From an uncultured Lachnospiraceae bacterium (GTDB taxonomy: Bacteria > Bacillota > Clostridia > Lachnospirales > Lachnospiraceae), in the NCBI GenBank assembly GCA_910577645.1, contig CAJTOL010000010.1:36685-100684 (forward strand): a stretch of DNA of 64,000 bases, read 5' to 3'. The notes under the pieces are model-generated. The model made no database searches. It saw nothing but the letters and a program-made list of their open reading frames with translations, and had not been told where the DNA came from. Numbering within the stretch: the stretch's first letter is position 1; each line of letters starts with the position of its first letter. Position numbers and translations under genes: made by a program. Below are positions 31,060 to 39,589 of this stretch, piece after piece.

Positions 31060-31450
31060 CTTACTGCCTCTCTTTTCATGCACAAAAAAGAGAGTGCTTG
31101 ATTACATAAATCACAAACCCTTGTCCACTGAGGGTAATGTATATAGTTTGCCATTTTGATTTGACTTTCATAGGTGGAGACTGGCTGTCAACAGGCCGGA
31201 GAAGAATGGGGCTGAACACAGGCTTCGGGCCAACTTGGCCGAAAAACTATAAAATAATGTTCAGATGGCGCACATAGGAATTTTCAGAACAGGCAAAAGG
31301 GGGATGTCGCAAATATCTTGAAACCAGCAATTCTTAATATAACCACCTTGGTTATCTTTTTGATAAATATATTGTAATACTTTCACATAGACAAAACAAT
31401 CTTTACATGTCAAATCACCCATATCAAATTGACGCTGCCGCCCTGGACGG
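31060..31450. other. Intergenic debris
   Basis: No gene is seen. At 31302-31320 is one arm of the GGGGATGTCGCAAA repeat. At about 31358-31415 is a diverged duplicate of the promoter region that precedes the cell-wall-binding gene (TTGTTT/TACAAT on the minus strand). Confidence 0.45.
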
Positions 31451-31580
31451 TTAACGATTGTCTAAACTATCGTCTTTCGCCCCGTCAGTCTCCGGCAAGC
31501 TTGCTGACGGGTCTTTTTCTGTCCGTCCTTTTTGATGCTGTATGTAAGATTTACTCTTTTCGGCTAAAGTAGCAATGCCT
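31451..31580 (-). pseudogene. 5'-truncated second copy of the small hydrophobic toxin
   Basis: The minus-strand frame reads VGIATLAEKSKSYIQHQKGR and continues to a stop at 31451, matching the last 43 residues of the toxin at 28484-28657. The start codon, N-terminal helix and ribosome site are missing. Homology stops abruptly near 31580. The antisense-strand terminator (CCGTCAG/CTGACGG then TTTTT) is retained, but no antisense promoter is seen. Confidence 0.72.
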
Positions 31581-31654
31581 ACTTCCTGTATTATAAAATT
31601 ATTACTGAAGCAAGGTATACAATGCTGTCAAACATGCACAGAATGGAGGAAACT

Positions 31655-32434
31655 ATGAATGAAGAATTGCTGTCAAATTTTAAGCAGAAACTGTCAGATG
31701 GAAAACCTGTATTTTGCCCTTTCATGAAAACTTGTGATCCTGCGTTTGTGGAAGCTGCCGGATATGCAAACATGGATTTTGCAATTCTTGACATGGAGCA
31801 CGGTCCGGGCAATATAGAAAATATGCAGAACAATATCAAAGCCGCACAGCTCTCCGGTATTCTTCCCATCGTTAGAGTTTCTTCCCTGACAGAAGAGGCA
31901 GTCGGAAGAGCCCTTGATATTGGAGCTGCCGGTGTTGAGATACCGCAGATTACAAACGCCCAGCAAGCAGAAAAAGCAGTCAATATGGCCAAATTTTATC
32001 CCAAAGGAGAACGGGGCGCCTGCCGGTTCGTAAGAGCGGCAAAATATTCTCATACTGAGCGGGAAAGATATTTTGAAAATGCTAATAATACCCTTGTAAT
32101 CATTCAGCTTGAGGGCGCAGAAGCCATCAAAAATCTTGATGAAATCTTTAAAGTAAAAGGCATTGATATTATCTTTATCGGGCCATATGACTTATCCCAA
32201 AGCCTGGGCGTTCCCGGACAGACCACTCACCCTCTGGTTATTAATGCCATGAAAAGCATAATAGAAAAGGCAAAGAAAAACGGAATAACGATAGGAACAT
32301 TTACAGACAGCGACGAGACCGTTAAAATGTGGTTAGAATCAGGTGTTCAGTACATATCTTATTCTGTTGACGTTGGAATTTTTTATGAATCCTGCCGGCA
32401 TTTAGTTCATAAGTTTCATACCATTTATAAATAA
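31655..32434 (+). CDS. HpcH/HpaI-family aldolase
   Basis: This 259-residue TIM-barrel class II aldolase has the family motifs: FAILDMEHGPGNIENMQ (catalytic His/Glu region), PIVRVSS, GAAGVEIPQI, the metal ligands in IIQLEGAEAIKN, and IFIGPYDLSQSLGVPGQ. Relatives cleave 2-keto-3-deoxy sugar acids or 4-hydroxy-2-oxoheptanedioate to pyruvate or a related oxoacid and an aldehyde. GGAGGAAACT precedes the ATG at 31655. It stands 75 bp after the truncated toxin copy, so its native upstream region may have been lost. The sugar-acid cluster begins 0.8 kb downstream, on the other strand. Confidence 0.88.
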   Translation: MNEELLSNFKQKLSDGKPVFCPFMKTCDPAFVEAAGYANMDFAILDMEHGPGNIENMQNNIKAAQLSGILPIVRVSSLTEEAVGRALDIGAAGVEIPQITNAQQAEKAVNMAKFYPKGERGACRFVRAAKYSHTERERYFENANNTLVIIQLEGAEAIKNLDEIFKVKGIDIIFIGPYDLSQSLGVPGQTTHPLVINAMKSIIEKAKKNGITIGTFTDSDETVKMWLESGVQYISYSVDVGIFYESCRHLVHKFHTIYK

Positions 32435-32436
32435 AA

Positions 32437-32502
32437 AGAAGGGGGGTGTCGCAAAATGAAACCAGACCCTTTATTTCATTTTGCGACATCCCCTTCTTTT
32501 CT
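32437..32502 (+). terminator. Hairpin terminator built from the dispersed repeat
   Basis: GGGGTGTCGCAAAATGAAA at 32443 pairs with TTTCATTTTGCGACATCCCC at 32475, followed by TTCTTTTCTTG. It ends the aldolase gene and possibly also the convergent gene. Confidence 0.75.
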
Positions 32503-32505
32503 TGA

Positions 32506-33120
32506 TTAATATAGCTTTCTTCCCGGCGGCAGCGACATTCGTTCCCGCTTATACTCTTTAATTGTCTCCTCAATAATCGTATAGTCTCGCTCAAACAGCT
32601 CCTGGCTAATCTGCTCATCAAGGAGCTCTTCTGAAACCTTCAGAAGAATCTTATCTGCCACAAAAGCTTTGCTCTTCTCTCTGTACTTTGGCATCTGGTT
32701 TATTTCCTGAATATGTACCAGCTCCGGCCGCCATAAAAGCCCTAATTTTGCCCGAAGAACCCGTTTGGGATTCTTTGCTGCTTCCCGCAGCACATAAAAA
32801 TCCACTTCATTTTCCATCTTCTCCGCCGTAATAATTCCCCACCACTCCGGTACATGCTCTTCAATATGCCTGCCATGGCTGGAGCCTACCACCACATAGT
32901 TATAGTCAAAGTAACGGTCATAGTCTTTCACCTGCCTTGCCAGCCGCCCATAGCTGTCTGCATCGCTTTTAATCTCGATTCCCGTAAGATTCCCCGGCCG
33001 CACCATAATCACGTCGGCCCGCGATCTTCCCATCTGTTTTTCTTCTATAATCCGTACTTTCCCATAGCGTTCCTCCAAAAAGTCAAATAACGGCTCCCGG
33101 ATATCCTTGTCATACAGCAT
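32506..33120 (-). CDS. sce7726-like PD-(D/E)XK nuclease-fold protein
   Basis: 204 residues. The N-terminal half has a restriction-nuclease-like core: RADVIMVRPGNLTGIEIKSD (D...E-x-K) and GRLARQVKDYDRYFDYNYVV, as in the sce7726/MmcB-like family. The C-terminal half is charged and helical. The ATG at 33120 has GAGGAAAC upstream. It is a lone gene. Family members are often found in defence or mobile contexts, but no partner genes are visible here. Function is not established. Confidence 0.75.
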   Translation of the reverse strand: MLYDKDIREPLFDFLEERYGKVRIIEEKQMGRSRADVIMVRPGNLTGIEIKSDADSYGRLARQVKDYDRYFDYNYVVVGSSHGRHIEEHVPEWWGIITAEKMENEVDFYVLREAAKNPKRVLRAKLGLLWRPELVHIQEINQMPKYREKSKAFVADKILLKVSEELLDEQISQELFERDYTIIEETIKEYKRERMSLPPGRKLY

Positions 33121-33237
33121 TTATCCTGTTTCCTCTCCAGTATAGAATGAAACCCTTTCTTCTCTGGCCTCACCCGAAATCATATCATGCCGTTATTATA
33201 TCTAATTGGTACACACTTATCAACAAAATGGTTCTAT

Positions 33238-34308
33238 TTATGAAAAAAAGCGAATACAAACAGGGGAAGGAAAATACAGTCGCTGATTCTCTGTCAACCT
33301 TCCATCCTGTCCAATAGAAAATATCACAATGGTATCGCTGTCCTGGTTTCCCGCCAGCACATACCGTCCTGACGGATCCACACAGAAATTCCTGGGAGTT
33401 TTCCCGCCGCTGCTAACTCTTTCTATCAGCTCCAAATCCCCGTTTTTCTTTACGCGAAAACAGCAGATACTGTCATGGCCGCGGTTGGAAGCATACAAAT
33501 ATCTCTCATCCGGCGTCAGGTGCAGATCAGAGCAAATATTATTTTCTGCCGGGAACCCTTCCGGCAAGGTGGAAACCTTCTGTCGGAAAACAAGTCCTCC
33601 CTCCTCACAGCGGTAATGGGCCACACTGCTCGCCAGCTCATGAATCAGGTAAAAGTCCCTGCCATTTTCGGAAAATGTTCCAAAACGGGGCCCGCTTCCT
33701 GGTTCTGTTACGATATCTTCCTCCGGAACAGGCAATGCACAGCTGGGTTCTACTGCATAAACCTTTATTTTGTCTATTCCCAGATCCGGAACCAGCATAC
33801 GTTTTTTTCCGTTCTGAAAAACAGTTCCGTGGGCATGAGGCCCTTTCTGCCTTACCGGGTGTACGCTGCTTCCCTCATGCCGAAAAAGCCGGCGCTCTCC
33901 TGTCATATTCCCATCCTGATCCAGAGGAAAGACGGATACGGAACCGCTTGCAAAATTGGCCACTGACAAAAAGCTTCGGTCAGGAGCCATCTCAATATGG
34001 CAGGGATCGGTTCCTCCCGTGTTAACGCTGAACTCTTTCCGCAAAATTCCGTCCTGAAAGCTTACCTGTGTCACGCCGCCCCCAAATTCTCCCTGATACT
34101 CCTTGGTCTCGTTTACGGCATATATTTTTTTATATCCTGAGTCTACACAGAAATAAGAGGGATTGGTCAGCTCCAGGCACTGAAGAACTTCCATTTTCCC
34201 ATCCTCAAACGAACAGAAATAGATTCCTCTGCCCTTTCCCTGAAAAATCTGGCCGGTTCCAAATAAAATAGGCTCTGTGTAGGTTCCAACGCAAAAATAC
34301 TGTTTCAT
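33238..34308 (-). CDS. Lactonase-family seven-bladed beta-propeller protein
   Basis: This 356-residue protein shows repeated propeller blades of the YbhE/6-phosphogluconolactonase family: NPSYFCVDSGYKKIYAVNET, FLSVANFASGSVSVFPLDQD, VHPVRQKGPHAHG, FGTFSENGRDFYL, SNRGHDSICCF and VDPSGRYVLAGNQDSDTI. It would hydrolyse a sugar lactone to the acid. AAAGGAGAGGG precedes the ATG. It is the last gene of a three-gene minus-strand run with a 3-hydroxyacyl-CoA dehydrogenase-like enzyme and a zinc dehydrogenase, which fits oxidation of a sugar to a lactone followed by ring opening. Confidence 0.88.
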   Translation of the reverse strand: MKQYFCVGTYTEPILFGTGQIFQGKGRGIYFCSFEDGKMEVLQCLELTNPSYFCVDSGYKKIYAVNETKEYQGEFGGGVTQVSFQDGILRKEFSVNTGGTDPCHIEMAPDRSFLSVANFASGSVSVFPLDQDGNMTGERRLFRHEGSSVHPVRQKGPHAHGTVFQNGKKRMLVPDLGIDKIKVYAVEPSCALPVPEEDIVTEPGSGPRFGTFSENGRDFYLIHELASSVAHYRCEEGGLVFRQKVSTLPEGFPAENNICSDLHLTPDERYLYASNRGHDSICCFRVKKNGDLELIERVSSGGKTPRNFCVDPSGRYVLAGNQDSDTIVIFSIGQDGRLTENQRLYFPSPVCIRFFS

Positions 34309-34335
34309 TTTCCCTCTCCTTTGCTGTCTGAGCGA

Positions 34336-35295
34336 TTACTGTTGGCCGTATGTATCGCTCAGCTTGCTGGTAATCTTACACGCTTCAATAATAAACTGAT
34401 CCCTCTTTTTCATATCATCCCCGATTTCTCGTTCCGTCCAGTCATAAAAACCCTTTCCGGTTTTGGCTCCCAGATGGCCGTCTGCAACCATCTGGCGGAT
34501 ATAGTCACCGGCATGCCGCCTGGCGCAGATGTCCGGCAGCACCGTCTCCTGCACGGCAAGTCCCAAATCCGTCCCAATGGCATCCAAATGCTTCAGCGGC
34601 CCCCAAACCGGAAAGCGCATTGCCATCCCTGCCGCAATGGCAGTGTCCACATCCTCCGCCGTTGCAAGGCCGCTGGCTACAATATCAATGGCTTCGCGGA
34701 TAATCGCCTGAAACACACGGTTTGCAAGCTGCCCCGGAAGATCCCGGCGCACCAGTACCGGAGATTTCTTCCATTTCTTTAATTCATCCCGGACCATCAC
34801 TGCCGCCCCTTCCTCTGTTTTCTCTCCCATCACCACCTCCACCAAAGGAACCAGATGGGCCGGAAGCCAAAAATGGGTGGTCATCGTCCGCTCCGGGCAG
34901 CATGTACACAGCCTGCTAATCTCCGTGATCCGAAGGCCGCTGGTGTTGGAACAGATAGGCACTTCCCTGGGAAGAACCTGATCCAGCCTTTGAAACAGTT
35001 TTTGCTTTGCCTCCAGCTTTTCCACAATAGCTTCAATCACCAGGAAAGCCTGATCCGCCTCAGCCTCTATATCCGTACCCACCTTAAAAAGCCCTGCCGC
35101 TTTCCGGGCCTCTTCATGGGTTGCCAGTTCCTGTTCCTCTCTCAGGCGAATACACTCGAGGGCTTTCTCTATCCCTTTGGCGGCCTGCTCTTCAGACAAA
35201 TCCACCAGGGTCACCGGGTGGCCTGCCAGGGCTGCCATAGCGCCGATTCCGCTCCCCATCATTCCCGCTCCTACTACCATTACTCGATTTCTCAC
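34336..35295 (-). CDS. 3-hydroxyacyl-CoA dehydrogenase-family oxidoreductase (gulonate-3-dehydrogenase-like?)
   Basis: 319 residues. The NAD site VMVVGAGMMGSGIGAMAALA is followed by EAIVEKLEAKQKLFQ, SNTSGLRITEIS, the catalytic His region TTHFWLPAHLVPLVEVV and the C-terminal dimerisation helix domain with TGKGFYDW. The short single-C-domain form resembles L-gulonate 3-dehydrogenase/lambda-crystallin and carnitine dehydrogenase as well as true beta-hydroxyacyl-CoA enzymes. The sugar-gene neighbourhood favours a hydroxy-acid substrate. GGAGGG precedes the GTG start at 35295. Confidence 0.85.
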   Translation of the reverse strand: MRNRVMVVGAGMMGSGIGAMAALAGHPVTLVDLSEEQAAKGIEKALECIRLREEQELATHEEARKAAGLFKVGTDIEAEADQAFLVIEAIVEKLEAKQKLFQRLDQVLPREVPICSNTSGLRITEISRLCTCCPERTMTTHFWLPAHLVPLVEVVMGEKTEEGAAVMVRDELKKWKKSPVLVRRDLPGQLANRVFQAIIREAIDIVASGLATAEDVDTAIAAGMAMRFPVWGPLKHLDAIGTDLGLAVQETVLPDICARRHAGDYIRQMVADGHLGAKTGKGFYDWTEREIGDDMKKRDQFIIEACKITSKLSDTYGQQ

Positions 35296-35321
35296 TTCCC
35301 TAACCCTCCTTCTTCCTTGTT

Positions 35322-36416
35322 TTACGGATGGATGACCACCTTAATAGAGCCATCCTTTTTATGCTCAAATACATCAATTGCCTGTTCATACTCTTCCAGC
35401 GGGAAGGTATGGGTTACCAGCTTTTCTCCCTGAATTGCTCCGGCAGCAAAGAAATGCAGCACTTTATCGGACACATTGGGATTTGCCTTTGCGCCTACTA
35501 TGCGGATCTCATTAAAATTAATGATATTCATGGGAAGGGGAACTTCCGGATGTTTGTAGGTGGCGATGATTGCCACAGCCCCCGCTTTCCGTACCATGCG
35601 GCATGCTTTATCAGGAGAATCCGGCGCGCCGGAGCACTCCATCACTTCATCTGCGCCGATTCCTCCTGTCAGCTCCAGCACCCGCTGTACCGGATCCTCC
35701 TCTTCAAAATTAATGCAGGCATCAGCTCCCAGTTCCCTGGCTTTCTCCAGCTTGGCCCCACGTCCCACTACAATAACCCGGCCGGAGCCCATGGCTTTAC
35801 ATTCCATCATGGCGCACAGGCCTATGGGGCCGGGGCCAATGATAACGCTGGTTCCCCCTGGTGTGACGCCTGCCAGTTCCACCCCATGCATAGCCACCCC
35901 TGCACAGTCGCACATAGAAGCCACATCATAGCTGACTCCATCCGGGATCCGGTGGAGGGCGCTGGTCTTATAAACATTATATTCCCCATTGGCGCCCTGC
36001 CAGTAAAAGCCATAATGGCGGTGCCCCATATCCAGGCGTCCGTCATGGCCGTCCCTTCCGTAATTCAGACAGACCGTATAATGGCCCCTCTTGCAGTTGT
36101 CGCATTTCCCGCATCCCACATGGGCTTCCCCCGCTACCCGGTCGCCTACCTGAAATCCGTCTACTCCTTCTCCCAGCTCCACAATCTGTCCGGCCCACTC
36201 ATGCCCCATAATAAACGGATAATAAGGAGGCCAGTTGGCAAATTTATATCCTCCATGGATCATTTTAGGGTCAGAGCCGCAGATTGCCACTGACTTAATA
36301 CGGCACAGGACTTCTCCCGGCCCCGGCTTTGGCACCGGAACCCTGGCAAGCTCCAGATGATCATATGCAGTCAAAGTCATTGCCTTCATTGTCTTGGGAA
36401 TTATAAAATCTTCCAT
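35322..36416 (-). CDS. Zinc-dependent alcohol/polyol dehydrogenase (MDR family), copy 1
   Basis: This 364-residue medium-chain dehydrogenase has the catalytic zinc residues in AICGSDPKM and GHEWAGQIVELGEGV, the structural-zinc cysteines CGKCDNCKRGHYTVC, and the NAD site VIIGPGPIGLCAMM. Sorbitol, threonine and similar dehydrogenases share this layout. The N-terminus MEDFIIPKTMKAMTL parallels that of the second dehydrogenase in the cluster. ATG 36416 is better spaced from AAGGAG than 36422. It is divergent from the LysR gene, a likely regulator. The substrate is probably a sugar or polyol. Confidence 0.9.
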   Translation of the reverse strand: MEDFIIPKTMKAMTLTAYDHLELARVPVPKPGPGEVLCRIKSVAICGSDPKMIHGGYKFANWPPYYPFIMGHEWAGQIVELGEGVDGFQVGDRVAGEAHVGCGKCDNCKRGHYTVCLNYGRDGHDGRLDMGHRHYGFYWQGANGEYNVYKTSALHRIPDGVSYDVASMCDCAGVAMHGVELAGVTPGGTSVIIGPGPIGLCAMMECKAMGSGRVIVVGRGAKLEKARELGADACINFEEEDPVQRVLELTGGIGADEVMECSGAPDSPDKACRMVRKAGAVAIIATYKHPEVPLPMNIINFNEIRIVGAKANPNVSDKVLHFFAAGAIQGEKLVTHTFPLEEYEQAIDVFEHKKDGSIKVVIHP

Positions 36417-36497
36417 AATCATTTTCTCCTTACCAGTTATTTTAACTTATATATTATCAAAATGTCTAAAATTATTAGTTTTTACTTAACAAAAACA

Positions 36498-36526
36498 TTG
36501 ATTTTTCCCCTTGTATCTATTATAAT
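36498..36526 (+). promoter_or_regulatory. Promoter of the LysR gene
   Basis: TTGATT and TATAAT with a 17-bp spacer, 44 bp before the ATG, inside the 153-bp divergent region where a LysR protein would bind. Confidence 0.7.
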
Positions 36527-36569
36527 GATGAAAACTTATCCAGGTTTTTTCCAATCCAGGAGGTATTTC

Positions 36570-37460
36570 ATGACAATACGCAGTTTAAAAATCTTTGTGG
36601 AGGTTGCAGAAAGCGGCAAGATCAGCGACACTGCCCGTAAGCTTTATATTACTCAGGCATCGGTCAGCCAGTGCATCTCCGAAATTGAAAAAGAATATAA
36701 TATTCGCCTGTTTGAGCGATTGTCCAAAAAGCTGTACCTGACCCCCAGCGGCAAACAGCTTCTGGAATACGGCAGGCAGCTTCTGGCTTATAATAAGATG
36801 GTGGACGATTTTCTGCTCCAGTCCACCAGGGGGAAGATCCTTCGGGTAGGCGCCTCCCTTTCCACCGGCGCTTCTATTTTAAGCGACCTTATTACCCTGA
36901 TGGAGCAAAAGCACCCTGATGTCAAAAACCAGATTGTGGTAGCCCGGAATTCCATCATTGAAGAAAAGCTTCTGGACAATGATCTGGATATCTGCCTCAA
37001 TGATGTACAGCCCAGCAGCAACGACCTGATCTGCTCCCCCATTATGCGGGACACCCTGGTGCTGATCTGCAGCCGCAGCCATCCCTTGTGCGGCCGCAAA
37101 AACATCATGCTGAAAGATCTGGCCGGAGAGAACCTTATCGTCCGGGACAATACCAACAACGCCTCCACCCGGCTGGAACAGCTTCTCAGCGAGAGGGGAA
37201 TCCCATATAATGTCTCCTGGGTATGTGCGGATACTCTTGCCAGCAAAAAAGCAGTATGCAGCGGCCACGGCATCTCCACCATCTCTCAAAGGCTCATTCG
37301 CGACGAGGTGGAGCAGGGGCTTTTGTGGCCTCTGGAAGTTCTGGATGCCAATATGGATCGAACCTTCAACCTGCTATATCATAAAGACAAATATCTGACT
37401 GATTACATGAATGATTTCATCCAGTTGGCAAAGAATTATGAAAATCTCTCTGCCAACTGA
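36570..37460 (+). CDS. LysR-family transcriptional regulator
   Basis: 296 residues. The N-terminal winged HTH (MTIRSLKIFVEVAESGKISD, TARKLYITQASVSQCISEIE, YNIRLFERLSKKLYLTPSG) is complete, followed by a PBP2-like ligand domain. CCAGGAGG precedes the ATG at 36570. It is divergent from zinc dehydrogenase 1 and converges on zinc dehydrogenase 2 with only 10 bp between stops. It most likely controls the flanking catabolic operons in response to the sugar acid or its oxidised product. Confidence 0.92.
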   Translation: MTIRSLKIFVEVAESGKISDTARKLYITQASVSQCISEIEKEYNIRLFERLSKKLYLTPSGKQLLEYGRQLLAYNKMVDDFLLQSTRGKILRVGASLSTGASILSDLITLMEQKHPDVKNQIVVARNSIIEEKLLDNDLDICLNDVQPSSNDLICSPIMRDTLVLICSRSHPLCGRKNIMLKDLAGENLIVRDNTNNASTRLEQLLSERGIPYNVSWVCADTLASKKAVCSGHGISTISQRLIRDEVEQGLLWPLEVLDANMDRTFNLLYHKDKYLTDYMNDFIQLAKNYENLSAN

Positions 37461-37470
37461 CAGCCTGTTA

Positions 37471-38532
37471 TCATTCCTCAAAAGTAAAGGCTGTCCTTGC
37501 CAGATTCTGGAAGCTGCGAAGCGCTCCAATGGCTTCATTGACCTCTTCCAGCTTCCATGTCCTGCACACATAAGGGTCAATAATCCCCTTCTCAACCAGC
37601 TCAATTGCCTCTTTTAGGGCCTGGGGAGAAGCCCCTCTAAGTCCGATAATTTCCTTTTCTTTTATGACGACTTCCTGGAAGTTTACAGTAAAGGTATCTG
37701 CTGCATAGGCGGCGGCAATTACCTTTCCTCCCGGGCGCAGGCAGCGCAGCTCCTCATCAATGCTGCTGTCTGTTCCGATGAGATCCACAACTACATCGCA
37801 CAGTTCCCCGTCTGTCAATCGTGCAATCTCTTCCTGCAGATTCTTTTCCCGAACATTGATGGTTCCATCCGCGCCAAATTTCAGCGCCAGTTCCAGTTTG
37901 GCCTCTGTCCGTCCGGATGCATATACCTTAGCCCCCAGATATTTTGCAATCTGTATTCCCTGAACTCCCAGCGCTCCCATACCTGCCAGCAGCACCTTGT
38001 CCCCGGCTTTTACCTTACCCTGTACTTTTATGGCATTGTACATACAGGCAACGGCATCCGGTATCACCGCCGCGCTTGTCCACGGAATATGTTCCGAAAC
38101 AGGCATTACGTTTTCCGCCGGAATCACCGCATACTCCGCATGGGATCCGTTGCGCTCAAATCCAATGCGGATCCGGTTTAAGCACAGATTCTCCCGGCCC
38201 ATTCTGCACATGGTACATTGATGGCATACCACGTCGATCCATCCACACATATGCTGACCAACAGAAATGTTTTCCACACCTTCCCCCAGCTTCACCACAA
38301 TCCCTGCCAGCTCATGCCCCGGAGTATAGGGCGGCTTCACGGTTTTTAAAACCCCGTCCTGAATGTGGACATCTGTCAGGCACAGCCCGCTTGCCATGAC
38401 TTTTACCAGGACTTCTCCCGGGCCAGGTTCCGGAATGGGCAGTTCTTCCACCGCAAAGGGCTGATGAAACTCTTTCAGAACCACCGCTTTCATGGTCTTT
38501 TTTTCTATTTTTTGTCTGTTTTCTTCCACCAC
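37471..38532 (-). CDS. Zinc-dependent dehydrogenase (MDR family), copy 2
   Basis: 353 residues. Catalytic zinc residues lie in ASGLCLTDVHIQDG and PGHELAGIVVKLGEG, structural-zinc cysteines in CHQCTMCRMGRENLCLN, and the NAD site in VLLAGMGALGVQGIQI. The start is ambiguous: GTG 38532 has GGAAGG 6 nt upstream and gives an N-terminus (VEENRQKIEKKTMKAVVLKE) that parallels copy 1, while ATG 38493 has no good ribosome site. It follows the ABC permease by about 20 bp and is the last gene of the transporter operon. Confidence 0.88.
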   Translation of the reverse strand: MVEENRQKIEKKTMKAVVLKEFHQPFAVEELPIPEPGPGEVLVKVMASGLCLTDVHIQDGVLKTVKPPYTPGHELAGIVVKLGEGVENISVGQHMCGWIDVVCHQCTMCRMGRENLCLNRIRIGFERNGSHAEYAVIPAENVMPVSEHIPWTSAAVIPDAVACMYNAIKVQGKVKAGDKVLLAGMGALGVQGIQIAKYLGAKVYASGRTEAKLELALKFGADGTINVREKNLQEEIARLTDGELCDVVVDLIGTDSSIDEELRCLRPGGKVIAAAYAADTFTVNFQEVVIKEKEIIGLRGASPQALKEAIELVEKGIIDPYVCRTWKLEEVNEAIGALRSFQNLARTAFTFEE

Positions 38533-38551
38533 TATTTTCCTTCCATTCTTC

Positions 38552-39568
38552 TTATTTTTTCTTGATGTTTTTCTGGATATCAATTGCAACTGCAAAGAGC
38601 ATAATAAGGCCGCGGGCCAGATTAGTATAGTAAATATTTACTCCCAGATAAACCAGTCCATAGTTGATAACCTGCAAAAGCATAACGCCTACCAGGACGC
38701 CCCGAATTGTGCCGATACCGCCCCGGAGAGAGACCCCTCCGATAACGCAGCCTGCAATTGCATCCAACTCATAACCATTTCCCATCTCATTTGTAATGGA
38801 AGCGATCCGGCCTGCCTCCAAAAATCCTGCAAATGCATAGGTACAGCCTGCCATGAGATAAACCATCAGAGACGTTTTTACCACGCTGACACCGGAAACC
38901 GTAGCCGCTTCCGGGTTGCCGCCGCAGGCAAACATATTGCGTCCCAATTTGGTCCGGTTCCAGACAAACCAGTAAAACAGCGCCACCAAAACCGCATAGA
39001 TAACAATATAAGGAACACGGACTCCTCCCAGATAAAACTCTCCCTGGCAGAATTTGGTGTAGGACTTGTCAAGGCCGGAAATGGGAGTTCCGCCTGTCAG
39101 ATCGTCGTAATAAACGGACATGGCTCCATAGATTGCCATCTGCATACCAAGAGAAGCAATCATAGGAATCATCCGCAGCTTTGATACCAGCAGGGAGTTG
39201 ATCATGGAACACACTGCACAGAATACCATGGAAATCAGCAGCGGCAACAAAAGGGGCAGGCAGGGAATATTGGGATACAGCTTAATGCTGTAGTCTGATG
39301 CCTGAAGCAGTACCGAGCAGATAATGGCAGACAAGCCAATCTGCCTTCCTGTAGACATATCCCGGCCGCCGATAATACAGATGCTTGCGCTTGCCAGCGC
39401 CAATACAATACGGGGAGCCGCCTGCTGTAAGATAAAAGTAAAGTTTCTTATAGATAAAAATTTAGGTTCGATGGCAATGATAACCAATAACAAAACCACC
39501 AGAACAATATAAATTGTAGAATTCAAAAGCTTTTGCTTGACAGCCCTGACATTTAACTCTTTGTTCAC
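38552..39568 (-). CDS. Sugar ABC transporter permease (MglC/RbsC type)
   Basis: This 338-residue protein has eight to ten membrane segments and the family signatures IEPKFLSIRNFTFILQQAAP, IGGRDMSTGRQIGLSA (a variant of the usual GGIDLSVG), and the EAA-like loop GGNPEAATVSGVSV. It pairs with the MglA-type ATPase encoded just upstream to import a monosaccharide or sugar-like compound. GTG 39568 (AGAGAGG 8 nt upstream) is preferred over GTG 39577. Confidence 0.92.
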   Translation of the reverse strand: MNKELNVRAVKQKLLNSTIYIVLVVLLLVIIAIEPKFLSIRNFTFILQQAAPRIVLALASASICIIGGRDMSTGRQIGLSAIICSVLLQASDYSIKLYPNIPCLPLLLPLLISMVFCAVCSMINSLLVSKLRMIPMIASLGMQMAIYGAMSVYYDDLTGGTPISGLDKSYTKFCQGEFYLGGVRVPYIVIYAVLVALFYWFVWNRTKLGRNMFACGGNPEAATVSGVSVVKTSLMVYLMAGCTYAFAGFLEAGRIASITNEMGNGYELDAIAGCVIGGVSLRGGIGTIRGVLVGVMLLQVINYGLVYLGVNIYYTNLARGLIMLFAVAIDIQKNIKKK

Positions 39569-39589
39569 AATAAGCACCTCTCTTATTTA

